43,741 nucleotides of DNA, from assembly GCA_964633975.1 (NCBI GenBank), contig CAZWKX010000016.1:1-43741 (forward strand), given 5' to 3'. This stretch comes from CAZWKX01 sp964633975 (GTDB lineage Bacteria > Actinomycetota > Acidimicrobiia > Spongiisociales > UBA11373). This document shows, piece after piece, positions 15,973 through 23,702 of this stretch. Each line of letters opens with the position of its first letter. Within the stretch, counting starts at the first letter, position 1. The notes under the pieces were generated by a model. The model did not search any database. It saw nothing but the letters and a program-made list of their open reading frames with translations, and was not told the origin of the DNA. The position numbers and the translations under genes are program-made.

Positions 15973-16990
15973 CGTTTCCGTCGCCGTCGTTGGAGCCACC
16001 GGTGTGGTGGGCCGGGAGATGATCGCCACGCTCGAACGGCGTTCGTTCCCGGTCGGCGAGCTGCGTCTGATGGCATCTTCTCGTTCCGCGGGAAAGGTCG
16101 TGCAGACACCGTGGGGTGAGGTGACCGTAGAGGACCTGGCCGCGGCGGACCCGGCGGGCATCGAGGTTGCGCTCTACTCGGCCGGTGGGGCCCGGGCACT
16201 GGAGCATGCCCCCCGTTTTGCTGCCGCCGGGGCCGTTGTGGTCGACAACTCTTCGGCGTGGCGCATGGATCCTGAGGTGCCGCTCGTCGTGGCTGATGTC
16301 AACGACCACGCGGTGAGCCGGCACAAGGGCATCATCGCCAACCCGAACTGCACCACCATGGCGCTGCTCATGGCGGTGGCGCCGTTGCATCGTGCCGCCG
16401 GCCTGCAGTCCATGACCGTGTGTTCGTACCAGTCCGTGTCGGGAAGCGGACAGGCCGCGATCAGCACACTGGCCGCGGAGAACGAGAAGCTGGGAAAGGA
16501 CATCGACGCTCTGCGTGAAGGCGGATGGAAAGATCCAGGGCCCGGCTTCTACCCCCGCCCTATTGGGTGGAATGTGCTCCCCCTAGCCGGTGAGATGGCC
16601 GAGAACGGATACACCGTGGAGGAGTGGAAGCTGGTCTATGAGACCAGGAAGATCCTCGAGGCGCCGGCTGTTCTCGTCGAGCCGACCTGCGTGAGGGTTC
16701 CGGTGGTGACGGGGCACGGCATGGCCGTGTCCGCATGGTTCGGCCGGTCCATCGACTCGACGGAGGCGGCGAAGCTGATCGACGCGGCCCCTGGGGTTGA
16801 GCTGTGGCGGGACAAGGTGCCCACACCTCTCGACTGCGCCGGCATCGACGATGTCCTCGTGGGCCGGCTTCGCGACACGGTGGGCCGGGCCGGAGGGGTC
16901 TCGTTGTGGGTGGTCGGGGACAATCTGCGTAAGGGGGCGGCGCTGAACGCGGTGCAGATCGCCGAGATAGCAGTGGGACTGCGCGGGTAG
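15965..16990 (+). CDS. asd: Aspartate-semialdehyde dehydrogenase
   Basis: Asd reduces aspartyl phosphate to aspartate semialdehyde with NADPH, directly after LysC. The 341-residue protein has the N-terminal nucleotide motif VAVVGATGVVGREMIATL and NSSAWRMDPEVPLVV. The catalytic cysteine is C129 in IIANPNCTTMAL. SYQSVSGSGQAA, the substrate-binding region EEWKLVYETRKIL and the second-half histidine segment CVRVPVVTGHGMAVSA follow. It overlaps lysC by eight bases. A strong hairpin follows about 70 bases after the stop. Confidence 0.96.
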   Translation: MADVSVAVVGATGVVGREMIATLERRSFPVGELRLMASSRSAGKVVQTPWGEVTVEDLAAADPAGIEVALYSAGGARALEHAPRFAAAGAVVVDNSSAWRMDPEVPLVVADVNDHAVSRHKGIIANPNCTTMALLMAVAPLHRAAGLQSMTVCSYQSVSGSGQAAISTLAAENEKLGKDIDALREGGWKDPGPGFYPRPIGWNVLPLAGEMAENGYTVEEWKLVYETRKILEAPAVLVEPTCVRVPVVTGHGMAVSAWFGRSIDSTEAAKLIDAAPGVELWRDKVPTPLDCAGIDDVLVGRLRDTVGRAGGVSLWVVGDNLRKGAALNAVQIAEIAVGLRG

Positions 16991-17060
16991 CTTGAGGCGT
17001 TGGCGACGCCGGAGTTCGGAGCGCGTGGTGCCGATTCTGGACTCTGAGATCTGTGTTGTG

Positions 17061-17089
17061 AAGCCCTCCCGTTTTGGGCGGGAGGGCTT
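17061..17089. terminator. Bidirectional hairpin between asd and tRNA-Pro
   Basis: A perfect 11-bp stem (17061-17071 with 17079-17089) encloses a 7-base loop. On the minus strand it begins three bases after the tRNA-Pro 3' end and would end the tRNA transcript; on the plus strand it follows asd. Neither side has a long T-run, so termination may be partial. Confidence 0.65.
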
Positions 17090-17091
17090 CG

Positions 17092-17165
17092 TCGGGACGG
17101 CCGGATTTGAACCGGCGGCCTCAGCGTCCCGAACGCTGCGCGCTACCAAACTGCGCCACGTCCCG
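17092..17165 (-). tRNA. tRNA-Pro (anticodon CGG)
   Basis: The 74-nt cloverleaf reads on the minus strand from 17165 to 17092. The acceptor stem CGGGACG pairs with CGTCCCG, with discriminator A. The D arm contains GGCGCAGTTTGGTAGCGC. The anticodon stem CAGCG/CGCTG holds loop TTCGGGA with anticodon CGG. The T arm contains GGTTCAAATCC. CCA is not encoded. It lies just after the CBS membrane protein gene (stop at 17174). A possible TAACAT -10 box (17181-17176, minus) lies at the end of that gene, so it may have its own promoter or be read through from it. Confidence 0.96.
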
Positions 17166-17173
17166 GTGATCCC

Positions 17174-18433
17174 TCATGTTATCGGCTCGTCGATCTGCAC
17201 CCGCACCCGGTCTACACGATTGCGGTCCATCTGCATGATGGTGAGACGGCAGCCGGCCACCGTCACCTGTGTGCCCTCCTCGGGGATGCTGCCGACGAGA
17301 TCGAGTATGAGGCCTCCGAGTGTGCTGTACGGCCCCTCGGGAAGCTTAACGCCGACGGCTTCGGCGAGTTCGGAGACGGGGACGCGGCCGTCGGCGAGCC
17401 ACTCGCGTTCCGCCAGGGAGACCATGGACGGAGTCCCCGGGTCGTGTTCGTCCTGCAGCTCGCCGATCAGCTCGGAGATGATGTCCTTCACGGTGACGAT
17501 TCCCTCGACGCCGCCGTGCTCGTCCAGGACGACGGCGAAGGACCGGCGCGCCGAGCGCATCTCTCCGAGCAGTTCCAGGAGTGGCTTGGTCTCGGGCACG
17601 TAGTACGGCTCGCGGAGCAGGCGTCGGGTGGCTGCCGGGTCGAGGTCTTCCGCGGTGCGAAGGATGTCCTTGACGTGCAGGATGCCGGTCAGGTGGTCCA
17701 GGTCCTGGTGGATGACGGGAAAGCGGCTGTGGCCCGTAGCGGCGACCGCCGCCCGCACATCGGCGGGTGATATTGGCTCTTCGAGCGTATAGAGGTCGGT
17801 ACGGGGAGTCATGACATCGCGCACCGGCCGGTCGGCGGCGCGTAGGAGCTGATGGATGATCTCACGCTCGGCGGTGGCGATCTCGCCGGTGCGTTCGCCC
17901 AGCTCGGCCATGGCACGGATGTCGTCCTCGGTGACGGCGCCGGGGCCGGGTGTCGCATCGATCCGGAAGATACGGAACAGGACTCTGCTGAGGGTCAGGA
18001 ACAGCCGGGAAACGGGCCGCAAGATCTTGGAGAGACGCCAGATGGTCGGAGCGACGGCCAGGGAGAAGCGTTCCGGGTACCTCGTGGCCAGGCTCTTGGG
18101 TGTTATCTCGCCGAGAAGGAGCACTACTGCGGTGACCGAAGCGGTTGCCACCCAGGGTCCCCAGTCGTGCCCGAGGAGATCGACGAACAGCATGGTCGCT
18201 ACCGAGGCGCCCAGGATGTTTACGAAGTTGTTGGCCACCAGAAGCGTGCTGAGCATGCGGTCCGGGTCCGTTGTGAGCGCTACGACGCGGGAGGCGCGTT
18301 TGTCGGTGGCCATGAGCTGGGCGACGCGTTCACGGGGGACGGCGACGAGGGCCGTTTCGGATCCGGAGAAGAACCCGGAGGCGAGGATGCAGACCGAGAG
18401 GATGGCCAGGTAGACGACCTGAAGGGTGGTCAT
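17174..18433 (-). CDS. CNNM/hemolysin C-type membrane protein with CBS pair
   Basis: A 419-residue protein. The N-terminal DUF21/CNNM domain has about four membrane helices (VVYLAILSVCILASGFFSGSE; VNILGASVATMLFVDLL; VATASVTAVVLLLGEITPKS). A central pair of CBS domains follows (VMTPRTDLYTL ... FPVIHQDLDHLTGILHVKD, then FAVVLDEHGGVEGIVTVKDI). The C-terminal CorC/HlyC transporter-associated domain is LADGRVPVSELAEAVGV ... STLGGLILDLVG. Members have been linked to magnesium/cobalt efflux or homeostasis; the old hemolysin name is not evidence of toxicity. ATG 18433 (MTTLQVVYLA) is the start consistent with the first helix. All three domains are full-length. Confidence 0.92.
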   Translation of the reverse strand: MTTLQVVYLAILSVCILASGFFSGSETALVAVPRERVAQLMATDKRASRVVALTTDPDRMLSTLLVANNFVNILGASVATMLFVDLLGHDWGPWVATASVTAVVLLLGEITPKSLATRYPERFSLAVAPTIWRLSKILRPVSRLFLTLSRVLFRIFRIDATPGPGAVTEDDIRAMAELGERTGEIATAEREIIHQLLRAADRPVRDVMTPRTDLYTLEEPISPADVRAAVAATGHSRFPVIHQDLDHLTGILHVKDILRTAEDLDPAATRRLLREPYYVPETKPLLELLGEMRSARRSFAVVLDEHGGVEGIVTVKDIISELIGELQDEHDPGTPSMVSLAEREWLADGRVPVSELAEAVGVKLPEGPYSTLGGLILDLVGSIPEEGTQVTVAGCRLTIMQMDRNRVDRVRVQIDEPIT

Positions 18434-18482
18434 CGGGCTCTCCACTGAGAGCAGGGTCTCGGAGGTTCGTCTGGTTGGGGAT

Positions 18483-18866
18483 TCATTCCTGAGAACCGTC
18501 ACCGGCGTCGGCGAGGCGCTCCACGGCCGCGAGAAGCTCGAATCCCCCGAAGGGCTTGCGGAGCCAGACGTCGGCTCCCGCCCGGCCGGCGAGGAAACCG
18601 TCGGCGTCGCGGTCGAGCAGGATGGCCGTGCCCGGGGCGGGGGCGTTCTCGCTTGTGGCCGCGTCGCGGACCGCCCGCACGACCGCCATGCCGCCCATCG
18701 AACCGACTTGCAGATCCGAGATGACCACGTCGTGCCGGTGCTCCGTCCATACGTCGGCGGCGGAGCGAGGATCGTCGATGACGGTGATCTCAAAGGAATC
18801 GGGGAGGGCGGCGCGCACTTCGCTCACCACCCAAGGGACATCGGCCACGAGTAGGACGGTGGGCAT
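18483..18866 (-). CDS. Response-regulator receiver-domain protein, degenerate
   Basis: A 127-residue stand-alone receiver-like protein without an output domain. It opens MPTVLLVADVPWVVSEVRAA. D51 in VVISDLQVG is in the phospho-acceptor position, and K104 in LRKPFGG matches the conserved lysine. The usual double-acidic motif near residue 8 is reduced to a single Asp (VADVPW). The conserved Thr/Ser of the fourth strand is not obvious (GTAILLDRDADG). Phosphorylation-dependent switching may therefore be altered. ATG 18866 is the family-consistent start. It lies 49 bases upstream of the CNNM gene on the same strand. A partner kinase is not evident; the orphan kinase at 13266-14591 is a possibility only. 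Confidence 0.75.
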   Translation of the reverse strand: MPTVLLVADVPWVVSEVRAALPDSFEITVIDDPRSAADVWTEHRHDVVISDLQVGSMGGMAVVRAVRDAATSENAPAPGTAILLDRDADGFLAGRAGADVWLRKPFGGFELLAAVERLADAGDGSQE

Positions 18867-19013
18867 TGGAGGGCCGACTGTAGTCCTCGACGGCACGGTG
18901 ATGGGCCTCGGCGGCGGGTCAAGCGGAGTGGGGCGTGTTGGCTGCCATATCCTCCCTGGCGGGAGTCGATGACGACTGCTACTTTCAGCGGGCCGTTTGA
19001 GCTGAGGAGGGTA

Positions 19014-19286
19014 ATGGCCGAGCCGGTGCCGCTGGATCGTTCTTGGCAGCTCAAAGGCCTCTGTCGCGGCAACCACTCGTACTTGTTCTTCCCGCCGAGC
19101 ACCGTGGAGCGGAAGGAAGAGCGGGAGCGCCGGGAGGCTAAGGCGAAGGCGATTTGCACCGTGTGCCCGGTGAAAGGCGAATGCCTCGAGTTCGCCCTGG
19201 AGATCCGAGAGCCGTACGGCATCTGGGGTGGAGTGACCGAGACCGAGAGGCGTCAGGTGCTGGCCCGCCGGGCCGCTACGTTCTGA
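19014..19286 (+). CDS. WhiB-family iron-sulfur transcriptional regulator
   Basis: A 90-residue WhiB-like protein, an actinobacterial [4Fe-4S] regulator that binds sigma factor or DNA. Cluster cysteines are C17 (KGLC), C48, C51 (ICTVC) and C57 (KGEC). The turn motif GIWGG and basic tail TETERRQVLARRAA are as expected. ATG 19014 is directly after GAGGAGG and gives a normal N-terminus; ATG 18969 in frame would add 15 residues and is less likely. It converges on selB and overlaps its end by 11 bases. Which WhiB class it belongs to (A to D) is not clear from sequence alone. Confidence 0.93.
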   Translation: MAEPVPLDRSWQLKGLCRGNHSYLFFPPSTVERKEERERREAKAKAICTVCPVKGECLEFALEIREPYGIWGGVTETERRQVLARRAATF

Positions 19287-21063
19287 GAAAACGCAGGTCC
19301 CCCTGGCGGCGTGTGAAGCCGCCGTCGTCGAGCCACTCGAGAAGAGGGACGGCGTGTTTGCGTGTGATCCCCATTACATCGCGGAACGCGGCGACGGTGA
19401 ACGGCTGCTCCAGGTCCCGCAGCCGGGCCGCCAGGCCGTCGAGCGTCTCGGGCAGGTAGACGAGGGTTTCGGACACTTCGACCAGCTCGCCCCGGCGAAC
19501 GAGGGCGTGGAGCAGGTCCTCGCCGAGGCCGAGCTCGCCCCTTCGCGGCGGGGAGAGGCAGGCGGTGCGTAATGCTGCTCGAGCTTGGTCCCAGGCGGCC
19601 TCCGCGGCTTCGTCGAGGGCGCCGCTGAATTCGGCGAGCCGGATGACCGCCCTCTCGTCCACGAGTTCTGTGGTGTGGCCGACGAGGCTCTCCAGCTCGG
19701 GAAGGGAAACGTCGAGCTGCTCCGCCAGGCTGGCACGGGGCATCCCGGGCCGGAGTGGATTGGCCTCGTGGAACGCGGTGAGGACACGGCGGGCACGGCG
19801 CAGCATCTCGTCGAGCGCCGCGAGTGACACGGCCACGCCGGCTGCGGTCAGAGCGGAGTCCGGGGTTCCTCCTCCGCTGTCCGCGGCAAGGACGTCAAGG
19901 CGGGCGCGTCCTCGGACCCCGAGGAGCGCGGAGGCCCTGGCGTCGGGCGTCGTCCCGATGGGCCGGAGCAGCGCCAGGGCGGCTCTGGACCGCGCCGCCC
20001 TCGTAGGGGGATGCGGGTCGAGTACGGCGCCGCCGGCGACCACCAGCCGTCTGCCCACATCACGAAGCACGAAACGATCCCCGGTCTTGAGGGGCAGCGG
20101 CGCGTCGGTGTGAATCAATGCGGCGCCTGCGGCATCGAGGGTCTCGGCTTCGAGCAGTCGGACGTCGGCTCGGCCGGCTGCAGTGCCGACGTGGAGGTGG
20201 AAGGCACCGCGGCTGCGGAGAGGCTCTTTGACGTAGCGGGCTCGGCGCAGCTGGGCGAGAAAGCCGGAGGTGGGAGCCCAGTCGTCGGGTCGGCCGATCA
20301 TGGAGCCGCGAGGCGACTGGTCACGGTCGATGCCGGCGAGGTTCAAAGCCACTCGGTTGTGCGGGGTGGCCCGATCGACGGGCCGTTCGTGGGTTTGTAG
20401 CCCTCGCACTCGCAGGGGGCGTTGGCGCGGCCACAGTGCCAGCGTATCTCCGATGCTCACGGGGCCGTCGCGGAGGGTGCCGGTCACAACGGTGCCGGCT
20501 CCGCCGATGGTGAACGCCCTGTCGACCCAGAGCCGGGTTCGGTCGCCGCCCGGGTCGCAGGAAGCGGCGAGAGTCCGCTGCAACTCTGCCCGGATCTCGG
20601 CGATTCCCCTCCCCATGGGCGCTGCGGTTGCGATTATCGGTGAGCCGGCGAGGGAGGTCCCCTCGAGCCTCTCTCGTACGTCGAGGGCCACCAGTTCCAG
20701 CGCCTCCTGGTCTACAAGGTCGGCTCGGGTGATGGCGACGACGCCGGAGGCGATGCCGAAGAGGTCGAGGATTACCAGGTGCTCCTCGGATTGCGGCATC
20801 CAGCCCTCGTCGGCGGCGACCACGAAGAGGGCTGCATCGATGGCGTCGACGCCGGCCAGCATGTTCTTTATGAAACGCTCGTGCCCGGGCACATCGACGA
20901 AGCCGACTTCGGCGTCGTCGAGCTTGGTCCAGGCGAAGCCGAGGTCGATGGTCAGGCCGCGCCGCTTTTCCTCTTCCCAGCGGTCGGGGTCGCGGCCGGT
21001 CAGAGCTTCGACGAGTGTCGATTTGCCGTGATCGACGTGGCCGGCGGTTCCGACTACCGGCAT
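19276..21063 (-). CDS. selB: Selenocysteine-specific translation elongation factor
   Basis: SelB is the GTPase that brings Sec-tRNA to UGA codons marked by a SECIS hairpin. The 595-residue protein has G1 GTAGHVDHGKST, switch I RGLTIDLGFAW, G3 DVPGHERFIKNML and G4 TRADLVD. EF-Tu-like domains II and III follow (FTIGGAGTVVTGTL), then a long C-terminal region of winged-helix repeats (for example PRASLAEQLDVSLPELESLV and EQPFTVAAFRDVMGITRKHA) that binds SECIS RNA. The start ATG 21063 overlaps the end of selA by 10 bases, so the order selA-selB is coupled. Length is normal for SelB. Confidence 0.95.
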   Translation of the reverse strand: MPVVGTAGHVDHGKSTLVEALTGRDPDRWEEEKRRGLTIDLGFAWTKLDDAEVGFVDVPGHERFIKNMLAGVDAIDAALFVVAADEGWMPQSEEHLVILDLFGIASGVVAITRADLVDQEALELVALDVRERLEGTSLAGSPIIATAAPMGRGIAEIRAELQRTLAASCDPGGDRTRLWVDRAFTIGGAGTVVTGTLRDGPVSIGDTLALWPRQRPLRVRGLQTHERPVDRATPHNRVALNLAGIDRDQSPRGSMIGRPDDWAPTSGFLAQLRRARYVKEPLRSRGAFHLHVGTAAGRADVRLLEAETLDAAGAALIHTDAPLPLKTGDRFVLRDVGRRLVVAGGAVLDPHPPTRAARSRAALALLRPIGTTPDARASALLGVRGRARLDVLAADSGGGTPDSALTAAGVAVSLAALDEMLRRARRVLTAFHEANPLRPGMPRASLAEQLDVSLPELESLVGHTTELVDERAVIRLAEFSGALDEAAEAAWDQARAALRTACLSPPRRGELGLGEDLLHALVRRGELVEVSETLVYLPETLDGLAARLRDLEQPFTVAAFRDVMGITRKHAVPLLEWLDDGGFTRRQGDLRFLRT

Positions 21064-22385
21064 GCTGCAGCAATAGCGGCGGCCACGGCGGCATCGTCGG
21101 TCGGCTCGACGGCCCTGAGATCGAGGACGAGGCCTCGATCCTCGCGGCGAGCCACGATCGGCGGCGATCCTGCAAGCAACGATCGCCATGCTGGTTCGCT
21201 TGCGCCGGGCACGACGATGAGAGGGCTCGGAATACCCCGGCCGGGCACGGACCCGGCCCCGGGCAGCGAAGCCCCAGGCTCGACCGCGGCCTCGACGACG
21301 GAGGTGGCGATGACGCGGCGGCAGCGCTCATCGAGCGTCTCGTAGGGAATCGTGGCCATGCGCCAGAAGGGGATCTCTTGCCCGGCCTGCCGTGCGTAGG
21401 CCTCGAGGGTGACGGCGAGTGCACCGAGGCGGGCGCCGTCGATTCGAAGGGCCCGTGCGGCGGGATGCTCGGCGAGACGGCGGATCAGCCGGGCCCGTCC
21501 GGCTATGACTCCGGCCTGAGGGCCGCCGAGCAGCTTGTCTCCGGAGAACATGACGAGATCGGCGCCGGCGGCGATGGTCTGGCGGGCGGGCGGCTCGTCG
21601 GCCAGCCAGACCGGGGGCGGGCCGTCGAGCCAGGGGGTGCGGGCGTCCAGCAGGCCGCTGCCGAGGTCGGCGGCAAATGGAATGTCGAGGTCGGCGGCGA
21701 GCCGGGCCAGCGAGGGATAGTCGGCCTCTTCGGTGAAACCCTTGACCCGGTAGTTGGAGGGATGAACCTTGAGGATCAGCGCGGTGTGCGGGCCGCAGGC
21801 CCTTCGGTAGTCACGGAGCCGGGTGCGGTTGGTGGTCCCTACCTCGACCATCCGGGCCCCTGAGGCGGCCATGAGCTCGGGAAGCCGGAACGACCCGCCG
21901 ATCTCGATGAGCTCACCGCGGGAGACGACGACTTCGGCGCTACCGGCCAGAGCGGCGAGCGTGAGGAAGAGCGCGCCCGCGTTGTTGTTGACCACCAAGG
22001 TGTCCTCGGCGCCGGAGAGTGTGGCGGCGAGCTTTTGGGCGTAGGCGCCCCGGGAGCCGCGTCCTCCGGAGCCGAGGTCGTATTCCAGAGCCGAGTACCC
22101 GGTCGATGATTCGCTCTCTGCCGCCGCGGCCGCCGTGGACAGCGGGGCTCGCCCCAGGTTGGTGTGAAGGAGCACGCCTGTGGCGTTTATCAGCCGACCG
22201 GGCCGCAGGCGCCGCAGGCGGGCCAGCTGCTCACGCGCCGCCTCCTCGGGAGAGGCGTTCTCGCCGCGGCCTTCCCGCCATTCGGCGATGACACGGCGGG
22301 CCACCTCGACGATGAGAGGTTTCGGCAGCACCCCATCGTCGAGCCTGGTGGCGAGGGCATCCACCGAGGGCGGTTGCGGCACCAT
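21054..22385 (-). CDS. selA: L-seryl-tRNA(Sec) selenium transferase
   Basis: SelA is a PLP enzyme that converts Ser-tRNA(Sec) to Sec-tRNA(Sec) with selenophosphate. The 443-residue protein has the N-terminal segment LINATGVLLHTNLGRAPLS, then GYSALEYDLGSGGRGSR, VVNNNAGALFLTLAAL and SRGELIEIGGSFRLP. The PLP lysine is in MFSGDKLLGGPQAG, and RIDGARLGALAVTLEAY follows. I chose ATG 22385 over GTG 22391. A TAACCT -10 box lies six bases before the ATG, which fits a leaderless start, and there is no ribosome site. selB overlaps its end. No selC tRNA or selD was found in the window. Confidence 0.94.
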   Translation of the reverse strand: MVPQPPSVDALATRLDDGVLPKPLIVEVARRVIAEWREGRGENASPEEAAREQLARLRRLRPGRLINATGVLLHTNLGRAPLSTAAAAAESESSTGYSALEYDLGSGGRGSRGAYAQKLAATLSGAEDTLVVNNNAGALFLTLAALAGSAEVVVSRGELIEIGGSFRLPELMAASGARMVEVGTTNRTRLRDYRRACGPHTALILKVHPSNYRVKGFTEEADYPSLARLAADLDIPFAADLGSGLLDARTPWLDGPPPVWLADEPPARQTIAAGADLVMFSGDKLLGGPQAGVIAGRARLIRRLAEHPAARALRIDGARLGALAVTLEAYARQAGQEIPFWRMATIPYETLDERCRRVIATSVVEAAVEPGASLPGAGSVPGRGIPSPLIVVPGASEPAWRSLLAGSPPIVARREDRGLVLDLRAVEPTDDAAVAAAIAAACR

Positions 22386-22420
22386 GAACACAGGTTAACG
22401 AGGCCGGTATATTCGTCTTT
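22385..22420. promoter_or_regulatory. Interleaved divergent leaderless promoters, selA and first M23 gene
   Basis: On the plus strand TGAACA (22385-22390), 17 bases and TATATT (22408-22413) lie seven bases before GTG 22421. On the minus strand TAACCT (22397-22392) lies six bases before ATG 22385. Neither gene has a ribosome site. The plus-strand -35 covers the selA start codon, so the two promoters share the 35 bases between the start codons and could exclude each other. Boxes are seen; function is inferred. Confidence 0.5.
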
Positions 22421-23632
22421 GTGGTCGTCGGAGCGCGTTTCGGGGCCTCTGTGCCGACGCGGTCCCCGGAGAGGGGGGACCGCTGCTCGGCGCGCCCTTC
22501 CGTCGGCTGTGTTTTCGTTGGACTCGTCGTACTTGCTGTCGTTGTGCTGCTGACGGTGGCGCCGGCCAGCGCTCAGGTCACTGCCGAGGACGTGGAGGAG
22601 GCCCGCAGGCAGGTTGCGGAGCTGGCCGCCTCGCTGGAGCAGCAGATGGTGCGGTATGAGGATGCCGCGACCGAGGAGATGGTGTTGAGGCAGGAGGTGG
22701 ATAGGCTCGCCGCCGACCTCGAGGTCCAGGAGCAGGAGCTGGCTGCGCTGGAGGATGCGGCGCGGGATCACGTTGTGGCCATTTACGTGAGCGTGGCCGG
22801 GAGCGGCCCGACGACGCTTCTGTCGGCGGAGGGCCGGCCCGATGAGGCATCGGTGCGTCAGATGTACCTCGACTTGGTGACGCAGGCGGATCGCCAGGTC
22901 ATCAACCGTCTGGCCGTTGCTCGGCGCAGCGTGGATGGGCTTCGCGAGTACTACGGCGGTCTGCTGGAAGAGCAGACCGTTCTGCGGTCGGACTTGGAGG
23001 AGATGGTCGGTGAGATCTACGGCGAGCTGGAGGCGGCGAACGCCGCCTATCAGGCGGTGAAGGGGGAGTGGGATCGTCAGGAGGCGGAGCGTCTGCGGCG
23101 TGAGGAGGAGGAGAGGCAGCGGCAGCTCCTCGCCACGTCGACGACCTTGGCCGCGGTGGAGCCGCCGGCCGATTCGGGTGTGACGAGCACAACCGCCGAA
23201 GTTCCCCCGGTTTTGGGCCCGCCGCCGGAGCCCGGCGTGTACGTGTGCCCCGTAGATGGGGCGGTCAGCTTCACCGATACCTGGGGTGAGCCTCGATCTG
23301 GAGGGCGTTTCCACACCGGCACGGACCTCTGGGCGGCCGCGGGGACTCCGATCGTGGCCATCGAATCGGGGACCATCTGGAGTCCGAACTGGCATTGGGC
23401 CGGTGGCATCGGCCTGTATGTGAACGGTGACAGCGGTGACCGCTGGTACTACGCCCACATGCAGGGCTACGCCCCCGGCATCGTCGACGGGGTCCGTGTG
23501 GGCGCGGGGCAGCTGATCGGGTATGTGGGGTCGACCGGCAATGCGACGTTTCCGCATCTGCACTTGGGTTACCTTCCCGGCGCCGAGTACTACGCCAATC
23601 CGTACCCGATCGTGGCTCGGCTGTGCCTGTGA
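22421..23632 (+). CDS. Secreted coiled-coil M23 metallopeptidase (first of a pair)
   Basis: A 403-residue exported protein. A signal/anchor segment (CVFVGLVVLAVVVLLTVAPASA, residues about 30-51) is followed by a long charged coiled coil (about 52-235, rich in EEARRQ and LEVQEQELAALED). A Pro/Thr linker and a C-terminal M23 (LytM) domain follow. Zinc and catalytic residues are present: H298 and D302 (FHTGTD), and H379 and H381 (FPHLHLG), with VGSTGNA before them. The domain is expected to cleave peptidoglycan cross-bridges or stems; EnvC/RipA-like coiled coils often control such enzymes during division. The GTG start fits the leaderless promoter. Cysteines before and at the end of the M23 domain could pair. 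Confidence 0.88.
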   Translation: MVVGARFGASVPTRSPERGDRCSARPSVGCVFVGLVVLAVVVLLTVAPASAQVTAEDVEEARRQVAELAASLEQQMVRYEDAATEEMVLRQEVDRLAADLEVQEQELAALEDAARDHVVAIYVSVAGSGPTTLLSAEGRPDEASVRQMYLDLVTQADRQVINRLAVARRSVDGLREYYGGLLEEQTVLRSDLEEMVGEIYGELEAANAAYQAVKGEWDRQEAERLRREEEERQRQLLATSTTLAAVEPPADSGVTSTTAEVPPVLGPPPEPGVYVCPVDGAVSFTDTWGEPRSGGRFHTGTDLWAAAGTPIVAIESGTIWSPNWHWAGGIGLYVNGDSGDRWYYAHMQGYAPGIVDGVRVGAGQLIGYVGSTGNATFPHLHLGYLPGAEYYANPYPIVARLCL

Positions 23633-23702
23633 AGCCGGTCCCGTCGCCGGAACGGATATGGGAGAACGCCGGTAGACTCGGCGACTTGAGGGCGGAGGTT
23701 GT

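Noticed and set aside
18434..22440. tRNA-Sec gene beside selA/selB
   Set aside because: No 8-bp acceptor cloverleaf or T-arm sequence was found in the gaps on either side.
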